A stretch of DNA of 64,000 bases, taken from Chaunax sp. Z400 (lineage: Eukaryota > Chordata > Actinopteri > Lophiiformes > Chaunacidae). The DNA lies in NCBI GenBank assembly GCA_037577475.1, contig CM075189.1, positions 32,914,679 through 32,978,678 on the forward strand. The letters run 5' to 3'. The position numbers and the translations under genes are program-made. Shown piece after piece: positions 1 to 13,156 of the stretch (position 1 is its first letter; each line of letters begins with the position of its first letter). The notes under the pieces were generated by a model. It was not told where the DNA came from, made no database searches, and worked only from the letters and a program-made list of their open reading frames with translations.

Positions 1-559
1 GCACCTGTGGGTCAGCGAGCTGGATGAGCTTTTTCCTCCTAATATTGATTTGAGATTGAATCCTCAGTGTTTGGAAGCTAATTATCCATAACTGCTACAA
101 TTACAGTAAGCCCCAAGCAGCAGGGCTATTGAGCTGCTGGCATGGTAACAGACCTGTGCAAATGTAATCCAATATTTGTTGTGTGGCTATTAAAGCACAT
201 GCAGGTCACAACGGGCCAGCGTTCTGCAAATCCAGGTTTATGCATGCGTTTATTCAATAGACCAATATGCACTGATATATAGGCTGAAAGAAACACATCA
301 TCACACACACGCACACATTCAAACACATTAATTAGAATCTGCTGCACAACAGACCAATTAATGGTGTTTTCTCTGTCTCTCACACACACAAACACACACA
401 CAGCTCAGCCCATAAAGGCAGCTTGTTGCTAAGGTAATAACATAACCAGGCCACGTGGGGCTGCTTTCTGGAGCAAGGACTAATATTAATGACGTAAACA
501 GTGCATGTGTTTTTGTGTGTGTGTTGTGGAGCGGAGGGGGCTCATCCTCATGAGGGTCT

Positions 560-1174
560 GTTATTGTGCTGTGTTGTCTGCTTGATGGCTCCCCGTCCCA
601 CAGCCCATCCAGTTTAAACTCCTTCTCCTCACCCACAAAGCCCCCCATAACCAGATCCCTCCTACCTCACAGATCTCCTCCATGCCCTTTTTTTGCTGCT
701 CCCTCCCTCTGGAACTCCCAACCCAAAAACATTAGAGACTGCACAGACCTTACCATTTTCAAATCACGACTCAAGACTCATCTTTTCAGATTAGCTTTCG
801 ATTGAGTGAATTCATTTGGAGACATTTTACATATGTATAGAACATACAAGTACAAATGAAACTCGAGGGTAACACATAAAGTGTAACACATGATAAATAT
901 TCAAAATTAAAAAAGACTAGACATTAAAATAATTAAAAATCATTCTGCAACCTATACCATGAAACCTTTTTAACTTGTTTTTAAAAATTTTTGTTTAATT
1001 TTTGACCACTGTGTGTGATTTGATTTGTGATGTGATTTGTTACTTGTTATTTGAGATGTTTCAATTCATATTTATTAAGCAATTGATATCTGTTTTGAAC
1101 ATGTTTTTTTTTTCTTTTTGCCTGTAAAGTGTGTTTGAGGTTCTTGAAAGGTGATCTATAAATGAAATGCATTA

Positions 1175-1207
<33 letters not shown>
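560..1207 (+). mobile_element. LINE 3' end (reverse transcriptase C-terminus, 3' UTR, ATT tail)
   Basis: Frames near 585-700 read WLPVPQPIQFKLLLLTHKA, the usual sequence near the C-terminus of CR1/L2-type polymerase ORFs. After a frameshift, 700-805 reads SLWNSQPKNIRDCTDLTIF and then KSRLKTHLFRLAFD and a stop. An AT-rich 3' UTR follows, ending gatctataaatgaaatgc and an (ATT)n tail at 1,161-1,206. It is 5'-truncated and frameshifted, so it is a dead copy. Confidence 0.75.
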
Positions 1208-2379
1208 GTCTATTCGCCCCTGACTTTGTGCGTTTTCTCCCATCTATGATATTCTACACACTCTGTGCAGATCCCAGAGAAAAGTCCAAGCATTTCATGG
1301 GTGACTTGCCAGCATTAAAATGCCACATTTAATATCCCGAGCTGTCAACATGTCACTCATAGCAGCAGGATTTCATTGACTTAACTCGGTGACTGTTCAC
1401 TTAGTCAGTCAGTCACTTACCAAGACAGGAGAGCATGCATTTTGTTACCATTAATGCTGCTTCTCAGATGCCACCATGGATTTCCCAAAACATACGTTTT
1501 CAGCAGCTGAAAACTAAGCTCTTGTTTTACCAAATGATTTTTTTTTCCTCTACCCTTTAAATTTTAAGTGGCTTCATAATGACTCTGAGGATTACACAAC
1601 TTACTCAGCACATTAGAGGCTATGTAAACTTTCCTTTTAAGCGAGAAAATTAGAAACATCAGACTTACAAGCTTTTCCATGCATCATCATTAATATATTC
1701 GTGCACTGTGGCTCCGAGCCAGCTGTTACTGCTACTCCACAGTCAAATGCACAAAGCAGCACAGCTTTGTTAATAATCTCAGAGCACTTGGCAGTACTAT
1801 TTGAAGCAGCCTGGCTTTGCAATAATCTTTAAGAGGCACTTGAGTCAAACCTGTCAACACAACAAAACAGTGCTGTGCAGTGTAGGGTTTAATGTTAAAA
1901 TATGGTTGAGTGTCAAGCTCAAAGCTGCTGTCTCTAGCCCCACTAGTGAGAGGCAGTGTTGGAGTATAGAAACCCAAGAACAAGCAATGCGGGAGTGGGT
2001 TCAGCTGGTGCCTGCAACTTTTAATAACTCATAAGTCTGTGTCACTATCACTGTAACAGTAGATTATCCTCATGCTCAAACAATAAAATAGGCCCTCTGT
2101 CAATGCCTGGCAAAACTCATTTGAGCTTATCCTGATCTGTCAGCTCTATGGCAAATGCTTTATTTGGGATGAGGGCAGAGTTTCTAAAAGTTTTTTAATA
2201 CAATCCAACTTTGAATGCTGGTAGGACAGCGGTAAACACACAAAAACATGGCCACGCACCTCCTCTGCACATCATCTCTCACAGTAAAGCTTCACAAAAA
2301 GATCATTTTCATCTTGTATAATCTGCAGGGAAGCATTTGTGTTCACCACCAACAGCCAATGTGCTGCTGTAGCTACACT
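1208..2379. other. Intergenic, nothing recognised
   Basis: AT-rich unique sequence. Short ORFs on both strands lack splice-supported or domain-like features. Confidence 0.6.
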
Positions 2380-2860
2380 GTCAAACTTTACACTGTAGAT
2401 TATGAGTAATCACCTGCATTTTTTTTTACAGTTTCTTACAGTATTTTAGAAATAAAGAATACTTGAAATAAATACACAGTGCATTACAGTATTATTATAA
2501 ATTTACAACACAATACTATGCTAACTGTATTCAAATCTACAGTATGTATCCTGTATTTAATGATGATTAAAGGATGCCACTGTAATACTACTGAAATGGT
2601 AAATGGACTGATAAAAATGGCGACACGTATTACACAGTGAAGGTTGCCCGATTAATGGGTGTCCAAAGGTTGTAGCACACCTTCCCATGATGCTTTGCTG
2701 TTTACCGATAAGTTTAAAATACATTCATGTAAATAATCACATTCTAATAAAGTGCTATAATCACATACTATTAGCATGCCACTGTTTGACACTTTCACAG
2801 AAGAATTCTGTACAGATTTCACTGTAAATTTACAGCAACATTTTACAGTGTTTTGTGTTT
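2380..2860. repeat. TTACAG/CTGTAA-rich dispersed element
   Basis: Many TTACAG, TACAGT and CTGTAA motifs occur in both orientations, ending with ctgtaaatttacagcaac and attttacagtg. This resembles a common non-autonomous DNA element of teleosts, recalled from memory. Limits are approximate and no target duplication was found. Confidence 0.5.
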
Positions 2861-2880
2861 GTTTGTGTGCCTTTTCTATC

Positions 2881-4649
2881 ATTTTCTTCTAATTTATTGG
2901 TTTAGAAAATATAACTTGACCTTGTTAGCCTATTTGGAACAAGCTGTGGGCCCGTTACTGCCTTCCAACAACACCATGCATCTGTGGCAATGTATGTGTT
3001 AAAAAAGGTAATTACACCAGATAGTGTGGGTGTTAAGAGTGAAGGCACAAAGCAACATATTGTATTCCATATTGTGCAAAGCATTTTTGTTACAAACTGT
3101 TTTACCAACAAATACAAATAATTGATATTACCTTTTGTGCAGATTGTGCACATGTACAGTACACATGTGCCCCTATGGATACCCGAAAACATGGTTAATC
3201 TCCACACTTCTAAACAAGTTGTTCTTGGATAAAATTAAAACAAAATGTTGATTGAATAGGAAATAAACTCATATCTCCCATGTTATGAAGGTACCCTCTA
3301 TGAAAGCATATTGAGCAGGAGACCTTAACATGGATTTTATTCAGTGGCACATCTTTATTTCTGTCCCTCTTAATCTCCATCCCGAGAGGCCTGTTCCAAA
3401 ACCAGATAAGACAGCGAGGAAGGAAACAAACTCAACAATCAGGACAGCGGATGGCAGCTCATCACTGATTTCACACAAAAGCCACACAAACAAAAACAAA
3501 ACATGGAGACTAAAAGTTCACTTGTCCACTACTGCAGCAGACGTGTGCCGTACTGTAGCTAGTAAAAAAACTTACACCTGAGCCACACATGTAAACACTT
3601 GAATCTCTTTGCTAAAAAAGAAGGCAAGACGTAGACACGGATGATGTTTTTCTTCCACTCCAAGTAGCAACATAACTGCAGGGGTTATAAAAGAGAAAGC
3701 TGGAGGAAGAAGTAGCTGCTCCGCTGAAGACGTTGAGACTAGTGATCTGTCAAAAGCACTTCCCTAAACTTCAAACTAATTTTGTCTGCCTTCTGCCTCC
3801 GACTCTCTCCCACTCCTCTGCAAGTACATATCTCTTATTTATTGTTTTCTTCCCTTTGCAGCTCTGGCACTTCATATTACAGCTCTTACCATGAATTTAC
3901 AACGCAGACAAGTTAAGCAGCCGGTCACTGCGGAGGCAGCATTCATTTGAAATAATGGCCCGAGAAAAGCTTTCAACAGCCTTGTTTCCAGAGCATTTTA
4001 AAACTCAGAAAAAGTTGGTCCAGAGAAAACAAACGACTGGGAAAGTTGTGATATGCTCAAAAACACGTTTGGGATTTTACACAGGTAGCAGCGGTAACAT
4101 AAGGTAACGTATCACCGCTGGGTATGCAGGGTGTATCCTCAAAAGGCTCAGTCATTCACAAACAAAGATACAAGAGGTGAGGTTCAAATAGTCCTACAGT
4201 TTCAGTCTTACTGTGCAGTTGCAAGATACAATCCATGATGTCATCATGAGAATCAGAAAATCCAAAGAAACCTCTTCACTAAGTTGCAAGGCTGAAAACC
4301 ACCAGTGAATACTGATGGCAGTGATCCCTCAGGTGGCACTGCACTAAAAACTAATATGACTGTATAAAGGAATTAAATGCATGGGCTTGGAAACACTTTG
4401 TAAAACCATTGTATGTAAATGCAGTCCATAATGTACAACTCTGGCTTGCAAAGTAGAGCTTTACATCAACAACATGTAGAAACACCACTAACGCATAGTG
4501 TGGTGAGAAAAACAACCTTCCAGATTCCTATGAGGACAAAGTCTAAAAACCGGCATCTGTGATGGTATTGGAGTCTGTTAGTGCCCATGGCAATGGTAAC
4601 TTGCACATTTGTGAAGGCACCACCGATGCTGAAAGGTAAATAAAGGTAT
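2881..4649. other. Intergenic, nothing recognised
   Basis: No repeat, RNA gene or protein-like ORF was recognised. Confidence 0.6.
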
Positions 4650-4730
4650 TTATTTTATTTTATTAGTTTATTTGACAGGGACAATACATGTAGACATTGT
4701 TGCATTTTAGATAAAATGATAGTGATGCTC
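4650..4730. repeat. Possible short dispersed-repeat fragment
   Basis: A TTTTA-rich run followed by tttatttgacagggacaat resembles the end of a widespread fish repeat, recalled from memory. Only about 80 bases are recognisable. Confidence 0.3.
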
Positions 4731-5172
4731 TGTGACTTCTAGCCACAGCTAGCTTGCTGGGTAAGAGACACAATATTTAAAAACTTTAAAACACCTACAG
4801 TAATACAATACTCTAAACATATAATGCAACATGCCAGACGTAGAACACAATACTCATACAAGTATAAAGACAGATAATAGACAGAGACAAAACAACAGTA
4901 GTTGAAACAACAAGGGCTAAAACTAACAGGAGAAATGACTGACAATGATCATTATGGAGAATGAAGGGAGAATACATTTGTGTGCTTTGTAATCAAATAT
5001 ATGTCAGTGTTCACAGAATTGTTCTTTTTTTAGCCACTGTTTTGTTTTGAGTGTAAAAGCCTTAGAATCAGTTCATGTTTTTATTGGTGATGGCAGATCA
5101 AACCATGTTCGGCGTTTTGCAGGTTTGCAGTTTCCACTAACTACTCCCCTCGTAGTGACTCCTTTGCTGAGA

Positions 5173-5249
<77 letters not shown>

Positions 5250-5252
5250 GTA
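5173..5252. repeat. (TA)n microsatellite
   Basis: About 70 bases of almost perfect TA repeats with one or two G interruptions near the 3' end. ORFs across it encode only Tyr-Ile repeats. Confidence 0.95.
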
Positions 5253-5253
5253 G

Positions 5254-6802
5254 TTTCTGCCTTCTGCCATCTAGATGCCGTCTTTTTCAGGGACGTCCCT
5301 GTTTATTCAAGTAAAACAATGAGAAATGATTCATAATTAAAGAGTATGAGTACTAGACTGGCCTGCCTGCAATCCATGTGTCACATTGAAATGTGGGCCC
5401 ACCATGTGCCACAGCACATGACAACAGAGACCCCTGGCTGATAAGCACCTGAAGTCATATGCCAAGCAAGAAAGGAAAAAAAAAAAGCTTTACAACTTCA
5501 AAAATTTGTGTTGTCCATTCCCAAAAACTTCATCACACGTAAAAGAAAAGTGAATAAGAGAGGCTTCATTGGTAAACATCCCCCTGTTCCAACCTTTTGG
5601 GCCATGTTTTTGGAATTGTGGATATATTTCCCAGGTCTTTTGATAGTCATTTTGTGTCTCTCTGTATCTATTTAGAATAGCTTTGATGCCAATTTGCATC
5701 TCATTTTGCATGTTTTGAATCTCTGCACGGTCGTTTGGTTGACTTTTCAACAAATGTTCCTGCCTGTACCCAGTAGACCTGTTAGGTAATCCATTTTACT
5801 AACAAGCCATATGATTCTCATAGAGCTCTTGCTACCTCTGGCCACCCCTCTGGCCTTGTCACTGCCGGCCACACTGGACTAGAGATGCCCTAAGCTCACC
5901 TCACTGGATTTGACTCTTAGTCCAATATTCTCCACTTACAATGCAGTGAATTATGTAAAAGTCATTTTCCAGAGGTGTCGAAGTGCCTCACAGTTGGTTT
6001 CTGGTGCCAGAATATACCGTAGTGGCATGAGTTGACACTCAGCCAAAATTGGCCCAAATCAGCTGGTTATCTTAGATACTTCCAGCTGACAGGAGGGCTA
6101 CAGAAGACCAGTGGGAGGCCTGCAATAAAAGCACATCCATTAATGTCGCACCATAACCGAACAGAGGTCAATAAAAGTCATAGATAAATTAATACTCCTT
6201 TAAGTCTCGCCACCACTGCAGCATCCTTGATGCTACAGTCAGCATTCAGCAGTTCTAATCAGACAGACAGCAGGTCAGCAATGCTGTTGTTACAGGTCAC
6301 AACACAGTTAATCTCTGTCTAACTTCCTTCCCTCTATTCCTCCCCCCTCAGCTCCACCTCTCAACCATATTTTCATTTGCCTCCTCCTTTGCAGTTCTGC
6401 TCCTTCATTCCTACTCTTTCACTCCTTGTCCTTATTTTCTCTCCATATCCCCCAATTATTCCTCTCCTCACCTTCACCAAATGCCATTTCCTTAAACTAT
6501 ATACTTTAAACTGTCTTCACCATCATAATAATAGCCTTATTCACCATAGTTCAAGTTTACATTTCCAGGACAAGTGACCTCTTGTGGTTCTGTGATTGTT
6601 ATTGTGGGGTTGCAAAAGTGTCTGACTTTGACAGGAGAATCTGCTGTTTGTGTTCCATAAGATCAGTTTCTCATTACTATCTTTCTCTAACTTTTCAAAC
6701 TCTTTTGAAACAATGGTATAAGCTAGTAACCTAGCTGGGAATTCTGCAATCACATGGTGCAACTGTTGTCATTACCCTTGTATTGTTTATTTTGTCCTTC
6801 AG
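5254..6802. other. Intergenic, nothing recognised
   Basis: Unique sequence with a CT-rich patch near 6,320-6,480. No gene signal. Confidence 0.6.
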
Positions 6803-6950
6803 TTAACCCTTTGATGCACAAAATGGGTCAAACGTGACCCCGCTAAGTTTTTATTTGCTATATCTTTTCAATTGATTTAAATCATCATTCAATTGTCCAG
6901 GTATTCCTCAATTATCTTGTTTTTGATTTTTCCTTTAATACTGTGAGTGA
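6803..6950 (+). mobile_element. piggyBac-like MITE end
   Basis: TTAA at 6,803 followed by CCCTTTGATGCAC and atgggtcaaacgtgacccc resembles the end of a TTAA-targeting (piggyBac-type) MITE of fish. No matching opposite end was found, so it is probably a decayed half. Confidence 0.45.
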
Positions 6951-7479
6951 ATAGAAGATAGAAATATATTTGGTTTAGGCATACTACCTATGAACCCTCA
7001 ATCACGCCAATGCTATTTACTTTTAAAATGAATGTTGCAGCAAAACCTATGTAGAAATCTGGACACTTTTAAGGGCTCACCATGGATTGTGATCAGAACA
7101 CTGTCAGATCATATCATAATACTCTATATTTTTTTTCTTTTTTGTGATCATCTTGAATCACCGATATGTAAATACAATGACAAACTAAATACGTTGCAAA
7201 TTAAAATGTCCCATTCGTTTTTTCGTTTTTTATTCTCCCACCATCAGTTCCCTGCTCAGCCATCAATCACAGTGAACGTCATGCACTTCATCCACACATC
7301 TCTTTTTAAAGTGGATGATCTTCACGTGTCACTCCCTCCTTCTTCCCTCACTCTGTCCTCCTCCTCCCTTCTCTTCACCACCCTTGCTCGGTGCTCTCTC
7401 CCTTCCTGCCGTGACCGTCAATAGAACATCACTGTCACGCTGGGCTGTGATGCATCTCCCCATCTAGAAGCGCACACTC

Positions 7480-7650
7480 CGCTTTGGGTTGTCCTCCATG
7501 CTGATCTCACTCCTCCTCTTCCCTCGGTCTTGTTAGTCAGATATTGAGGGTTTGGAGTCTCCTCCCCGGGGAATAAGGGGCCAATTAAATATTTATGGAT
7601 CAACATCCATTCAAATGATTGGTAATGGAGATATCCTGTGACTGGAAAAC
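7480..7650. promoter_or_regulatory. Candidate conserved non-coding element
   Basis: The block is repeat-free and has homeodomain-type cores (ccaattaaatatttatgg, caaatgattggtaatgg) next to a GC-balanced segment. It resembles ancient developmental enhancers in composition only. No conservation data were available. Confidence 0.2.
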
Positions 7651-8189
7651 AGACATGACTTGTTTTTGCACAACGTGCAGCAGGGGAAGGGCAGAGCTTG
7701 TCCACAGCATGTGTCAGTGTGTGTTTGTGTTTGTTGTGTTGACAGATGTTATTGTGGTGGGCATATTTTTAGGCTGTTGGCTTTTCTACTACAATCATAT
7801 TCATGTCATCTTGTTCGGGAATGTTAGTTGCATCCATTGTGCAAACAAATATAAACTCGTGAAGAGTAAAGCAAATTAGGGGTAGAATCAGAAGAATGGG
7901 ATGTATGCATGTAAGAATTCCAAATCAATGGAAGCTGAGACCTGAGTCCTGGATCTCCTAACCCTTCCAGTGACATCTCTTAAACAAGTTGTCAAGCTGA
8001 CAAGCTGAGTCTGACTCATGCATATACCCCAGCCTGAGCGGCCTCGGAAAACTGCTGCAATTTATTACCATGCATTTGCATTTGAAGTTTGCATGACTCT
8101 TTCACATCCTGACAACTTTGGACAAAAGGAGAAGTGGAAGAGTGACTGCTTAATCACAGGGTACTTTACAGAGAGGTCTACCTGCACTA

Positions 8190-8670
8190 ATAACATGGCT
8201 GCCTCCCTCCCAGATGAGCTGCATAACTTCTACGCCCGTTTTGAGGTCAATAACACCAACCTCCCAGAGAGAGCCCCATCACCACTGACACCGCCGTCAG
8301 TCGGCTGACAAGACATTGACATCCATGAGCGGCCAGTTCAGATGGCATCCCAGGCCAAGCGATGAGAGCGTGCACGGCAGAGCTGGTTGGTTTGTTCACA
8401 GACGTGTTCAACCTCCCCTTGTCCATTTGAGTGGTCCCTTCCAGCCTCAAGTCATCCATCATGTTTAAATGACAGGGATCTTGTTGCCCTCACCTCTATA
8501 GAGGGTAAATGCTTTGTGAGGAACTCATTTGCAGCATGTCACCTCCCACAAACAGATCCACATATGATGTTATAACACAACACTCCACACTGCCCACATC
8601 TACCTGGACAAGCGGAATACCTATGTGAGGATGCTGGTGTTGCTTCTTTATAGTTATAATTCATTATTGT
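8190..8670 (+). mobile_element. Broken LINE polymerase fragment
   Basis: 8,194-8,268 reads MAASLPDELHNFYARFEVNN, a motif found at the start of the RT region of fish non-LTR elements. Further frames give FTDVFNL, then TNRST(Y)D near 8,550 and HIYLDKRNTYVRMLVL near 8,600, in the order expected for a polymerase. Large deletions, frameshifts and stops separate them. The clade is unresolved. Confidence 0.7.
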
Positions 8671-8699
8671 GACTATGTTGAGGGGCCAAAACACAAGAA

Positions 8700-11300
8700 A
8701 AGTAATCTGAATCTGTGCATAATTTTATTTGGCCATTTTCCATAACTAGTGCAGTCACAGTGCCCCCGTTCTAAACATGTCTGTTTGGAATGGGCCTTTG
8801 CATGGCCGGTAGTAAAGCGGGTGGCAGCTTCCTTATGCTAATGTTAGTGATGTTACTTCCAGCATCCAGCAGCAGAAGTGACCTGCAGTCAATGAGCTGT
8901 GGTGAGTGAAGACTGGTTGCAGATGTAGGTGAGGACAGAGCCCTGAAGCTGTGTCCCTGCTGCTGTTCACCTGTTTATTCATAGTTCAGTGGCTCAGTCT
9001 GCAGAACCCTGAACTAGAGAATCACTATTTTCACTTAAGCATTTGACTTAAAACTTATAGTGGTTTTATGTCCTAATTATTTGGGGCAAAGAAAACAACT
9101 GAAATGATTACCAGACTGTAAGAACAGTTTAAACCATTTCCTCACTTACAAATGGCTGTTAAACTCGACCGTAAATATAAAATGATATCCTGATACATCA
9201 TGCTGTGATGAGACATTTCCAATTTGCACATCTTATAATTAATCACAATGTTGGATCACTGTTTAAAATACACTTTATGGGTGAGGTCTTTTGGATAGCA
9301 GCAGCGGTGTGATAATTAATGGTGATGAACAAACATTTGGAAAATTAAACTTAGGTGTCTTGTACTGTCAGAAACACACTCTGCATGTTAACACAGTAAA
9401 GAGGACTTATGCTTGATGAAACGCTCTGGTGTTTTCACTTAAACTGTTCACAGATCAGTTGTACTGCTGTGATAAGCCATGTCCAGTTTGTAGAACTTAC
9501 AGAGCCACACCCTCGCTTCTGCACAGAGAGCAGGCTGGTCTGCAGACGATCTGAGGACAACTCTATGCCTGTTTATTTTAAATGTACTGGTATAGAGTGT
9601 CCTGCATATCAGAATTACACCACCATTATACAAAGCACTTCCCTCGGCCTCCAGCAACTCACATGCTACAGTATTAGAATTTGAATCTATTTGAAGTAGA
9701 TCAGTTGAAAGGTTCTCACGATGGGCGAATTACAGACAGACAGAAAGAGATCCCTTGCATTATAGTAAGATGTTGGCAAAATGCTGACAAAAACAGAATT
9801 AGTTGTTTCATCAAATGCTACTTTTTTGTAAGGAGCAAAGGAGGTGAAGTTTTGATGTTTTAATTGACCCACCGAGGGACGAGGTCGTACAGGGCTGAGG
9901 ATCGGTCAATAAGACTTTGACACGAGAGATCGCTGTTCACTTCCTGTTTCCTACTGACACTCAATGTTGGTTTCATTTAACAATGACCACTTTCCCTAAC
10001 CTTTACAAAGAAGTCCCTTTCACCCAATTAAAGGGACCTATCTCCCAACCTATCAAGTTATTTTTGTGCCTGAAGTTTTGGAAGGTAGATATTTTATAAA
10101 ATCACTTCTTTTTACGCTAACATTGCATCGAAACCAGTCAACTTCTTTTCCCTCATCAGTCAGCTGATAATTGCAGAAAACACATTGTCAGTTTCCTTTA
10201 CAATGGCTTCATTATGAAGTTGAGAATGGAGAGAGGACAGAAAATGAAGAGAGAGAGCATGACATCCTGCAAAGGTCCCTGACTGGACTCGATCTTGACG
10301 TCGCAGGCCGTGGTTGGCAACGTAGCCCTCAGGACATGGGCTCAGAAGCACATTTAAATATACTAGTACACAATATCTAAGTGGTATCACGTGATTTTCA
10401 CAATGAAACACACAATCGATAACCTAAACCTAAGCAGTATAAACAATCCAGTGAGACAGGAGAAGAGTCCAGACTATAACCTGATGTTTTAGTGCCTCCT
10501 CCTAGCTCAGCGTGCTCTCATAAACAGGTTGGAGGCATACTATGGTGTGATCAGAGGGTCTCTGTGGGGACCTTAAAACAGACAAAGACCCCCATAATGC
10601 ACTGCAGCAGAACTAAAGCCTTTTAGCCAAGTGATGTTAGTGACTGTGGTCAAAAACACCACTATGATGGAAATGGTAGGTTGAAATTAGATATGGTGAG
10701 AGGTTACTGTATCATGACAGAAAGCCATTATCTATAGCTTAAAAACTTTAACTACTGTTGTGGTGAAGACACATACACTCTGCTATACCACCTCATGAAA
10801 CAGGAAGTGTTGGCTAATATTTATTAGCAGCTGTCCAATAATCCTGGAGGGCTGCATAAGCCCAAAACAGGTAGGCTGGGCATGCAATGCAATTACTGTG
10901 TTATTATTTCCTTCTACATTAATTATCCTCCTTCTCTTTTTTACTCAAAAGCATTCCAGCATTCTGATGTAAGCTTCCTTATTACTGCATGTCAATGCTT
11001 TTCAAACACATTCCATGGAGGCCTGAGAGTCTGATGGTTTTCATGTCAGCCAAGCCCTAAAGGAGCTGGTTTCACCGATTAATATATGTTAACAGAAGAT
11101 GAAGAGCTAAATGTTGGAATGAGCTGCGATGGTGTTTAAGGGGAGTTAAAATCTTGATTGAGTCGGCCAGCTGCTGTAAACGTAACCCTCCTACAATGTT
11201 TGCTTCAGAGGAAGGGAAAGCTCAATGATGAAACGGTGCAGCAGAGTGACTCTCTTTCTATGTGTTGGGGAAATAATGTAAATTTTAAAGTTTTATGTGG
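8700..11300. other. Intergenic, nothing recognised
   Basis: Unique AT-rich sequence. The ORFs at 9,409-9,684 and 10,160-10,411 are short and have no recognisable features. Confidence 0.6.
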
Positions 11301-11324
11301 ATTTTTCAGAAAGCCCTTCAGCCA

Positions 11325-11752
11325 CATTTCCACTACGTAGTACCGGCTCTACTCAACTGGACTCGTCTCGCCTTGGTATCGGGTACCTTTCTGCAGGTTG
11401 TTTTCCATTACGGGATGGTACCTCCTCCTTTTTAAGACAGGATTGTCTGCACCTTCTCAATATAGCGGCTGCAATAAAAAAAAGTTACGATCGCTGAAGT
11501 AGCTTCGCTATTTGAGTGTGGCGGCCATTAATTGTTGCTGTGCAGGATACTGCATGCGTGCTGGGCATTGACCAATCAGTGGTCTGTAACGTTTCACATG
11601 ACCTTTTAGTACCTGCTCAGCTCACTTGGAACCACAGCGGAGGTGATACTAAAAAGGAGAACCAGGTACTTTTTACCTAATTGAAAACAAATGGAACCAA
11701 ATAAGCTGAGTCGAGTCGAGTCGAATAGAGCCAGTACTATGTAGTGGAAATG
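11325..11752. mobile_element. Complete MITE with long terminal inverted repeats
   Basis: The left end CATTTCCACTACGTAGTACC and the right end (reverse complement CATTTCCACTACATAGTACT) match at 18 of 20 positions, and similarity continues through the GGCTCTA and CGACTC-type segments. Length is about 428 bases with no coding capacity. No clear target duplication was found. A second, partial copy lies at 61,630-61,885. Confidence 0.8.
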
Positions 11753-13122
11753 GGGCTTTGATGACACCATGTTCCAATACAATAATGACTATAAATGACA
11801 CTCAGCACCCTGTTTCTCGTGTTTGCATTCCGAAGACGTAAGAAAGCAGCTGAGCATCACTCTCTGTAGTAGCATGACACAAGACAGAAATGTGAGATAA
11901 ACAATATGGAGTTCTAGGAAACGCATTTCATATTGACCATAATGCTATTATCTGTTATGTTGCGATATTTCATTTGGACCAATGTCTACAAGAAATGCTG
12001 TTTGCATCATCAGACTGTGCCATAAAGCAACCAATGTTAAACCCATGATGCACAGTCAGCCACAGCTAGCAGGCCAACCCCAGCTTAGTTTACATTACAG
12101 TTAGCTAGCTGCAGCCACCCCTGTTACGAATGCAGAAATTAAGTAGTGTCACAGTAGCCCGTGAAGCTTCTCGGCTGATTAGCCAACTAACATATCCACT
12201 TTATTAAATTGGATGGTGACACACTCCGAGAGTATTTCACAATAAGATTAGCGAGCATGTAACTTTAGCTGCACTTCATGTGTTCAGTAATTGGCAAACA
12301 GCAAGTCATTCGATCCACAAACCAGATCAGCCATCAGACAAGGCACGTAAGATTAAATGTCACGCCTCTGGATTTTCCCAGAAACTTTGTCCTGAGTCCT
12401 TTTCATAGAAATCAGTCAACAGGCTGTTATAGCTGACCAGGAAAAGTTTTAAGTTAAAATTGTTTAATACATGTCCATGTCTTAACATAGATTGGCCGTG
12501 TTGTTAAATGCCACCAGGCTGAGCTCTTTCAAATGGAAAATGATTTCTTGGACTGTGATTATAAAGCAGTTTCCTTTTTACAATAATGTACAATGTCATC
12601 ACTCATGGTCAGTGAGGTGGCAGCAGGGGTGAGGTCTTTGGGAGACAAACAAGAGTTGGAAATGCTATGGCTGGCATTGAGTCTCTCACTACACTCTATT
12701 CTGTTGTACCATGGTATTAAGATGACCCACTAAACAGGTGAAGAGATGCTCATACTGGAACAAAAGCTAATGCACCTCAACATTTATAGCTTGAAAATAT
12801 GTTTGTTTTTTTGTTTTATTTTCATATTGTACCAAAAGGTCTGTTAAAAAACCCTGAAATTGGAAGGATGGTTGAACTGATCTGACTGATACAGAATAAA
12901 GGGTTAATATACTGGAAGCTGCTGTTCAACATTTGCTGCAGTGTTGTGATCTCCTTCCTGTGCTGCCCCTGCAGAATAATCAAGGAAACAGCAGAAACAA
13001 AACAGCATGATTAATTGATGGCAACTGTTATTGAAAAGCTGCTTATAAGCAAACACACCTTTTTGATGTTCCTCAGCAAAATGGATTGAAGGTGTGTATT
13101 TGTTTCAGTGTATGTATTTATG

Positions 13123-13156
<34 letters not shown>

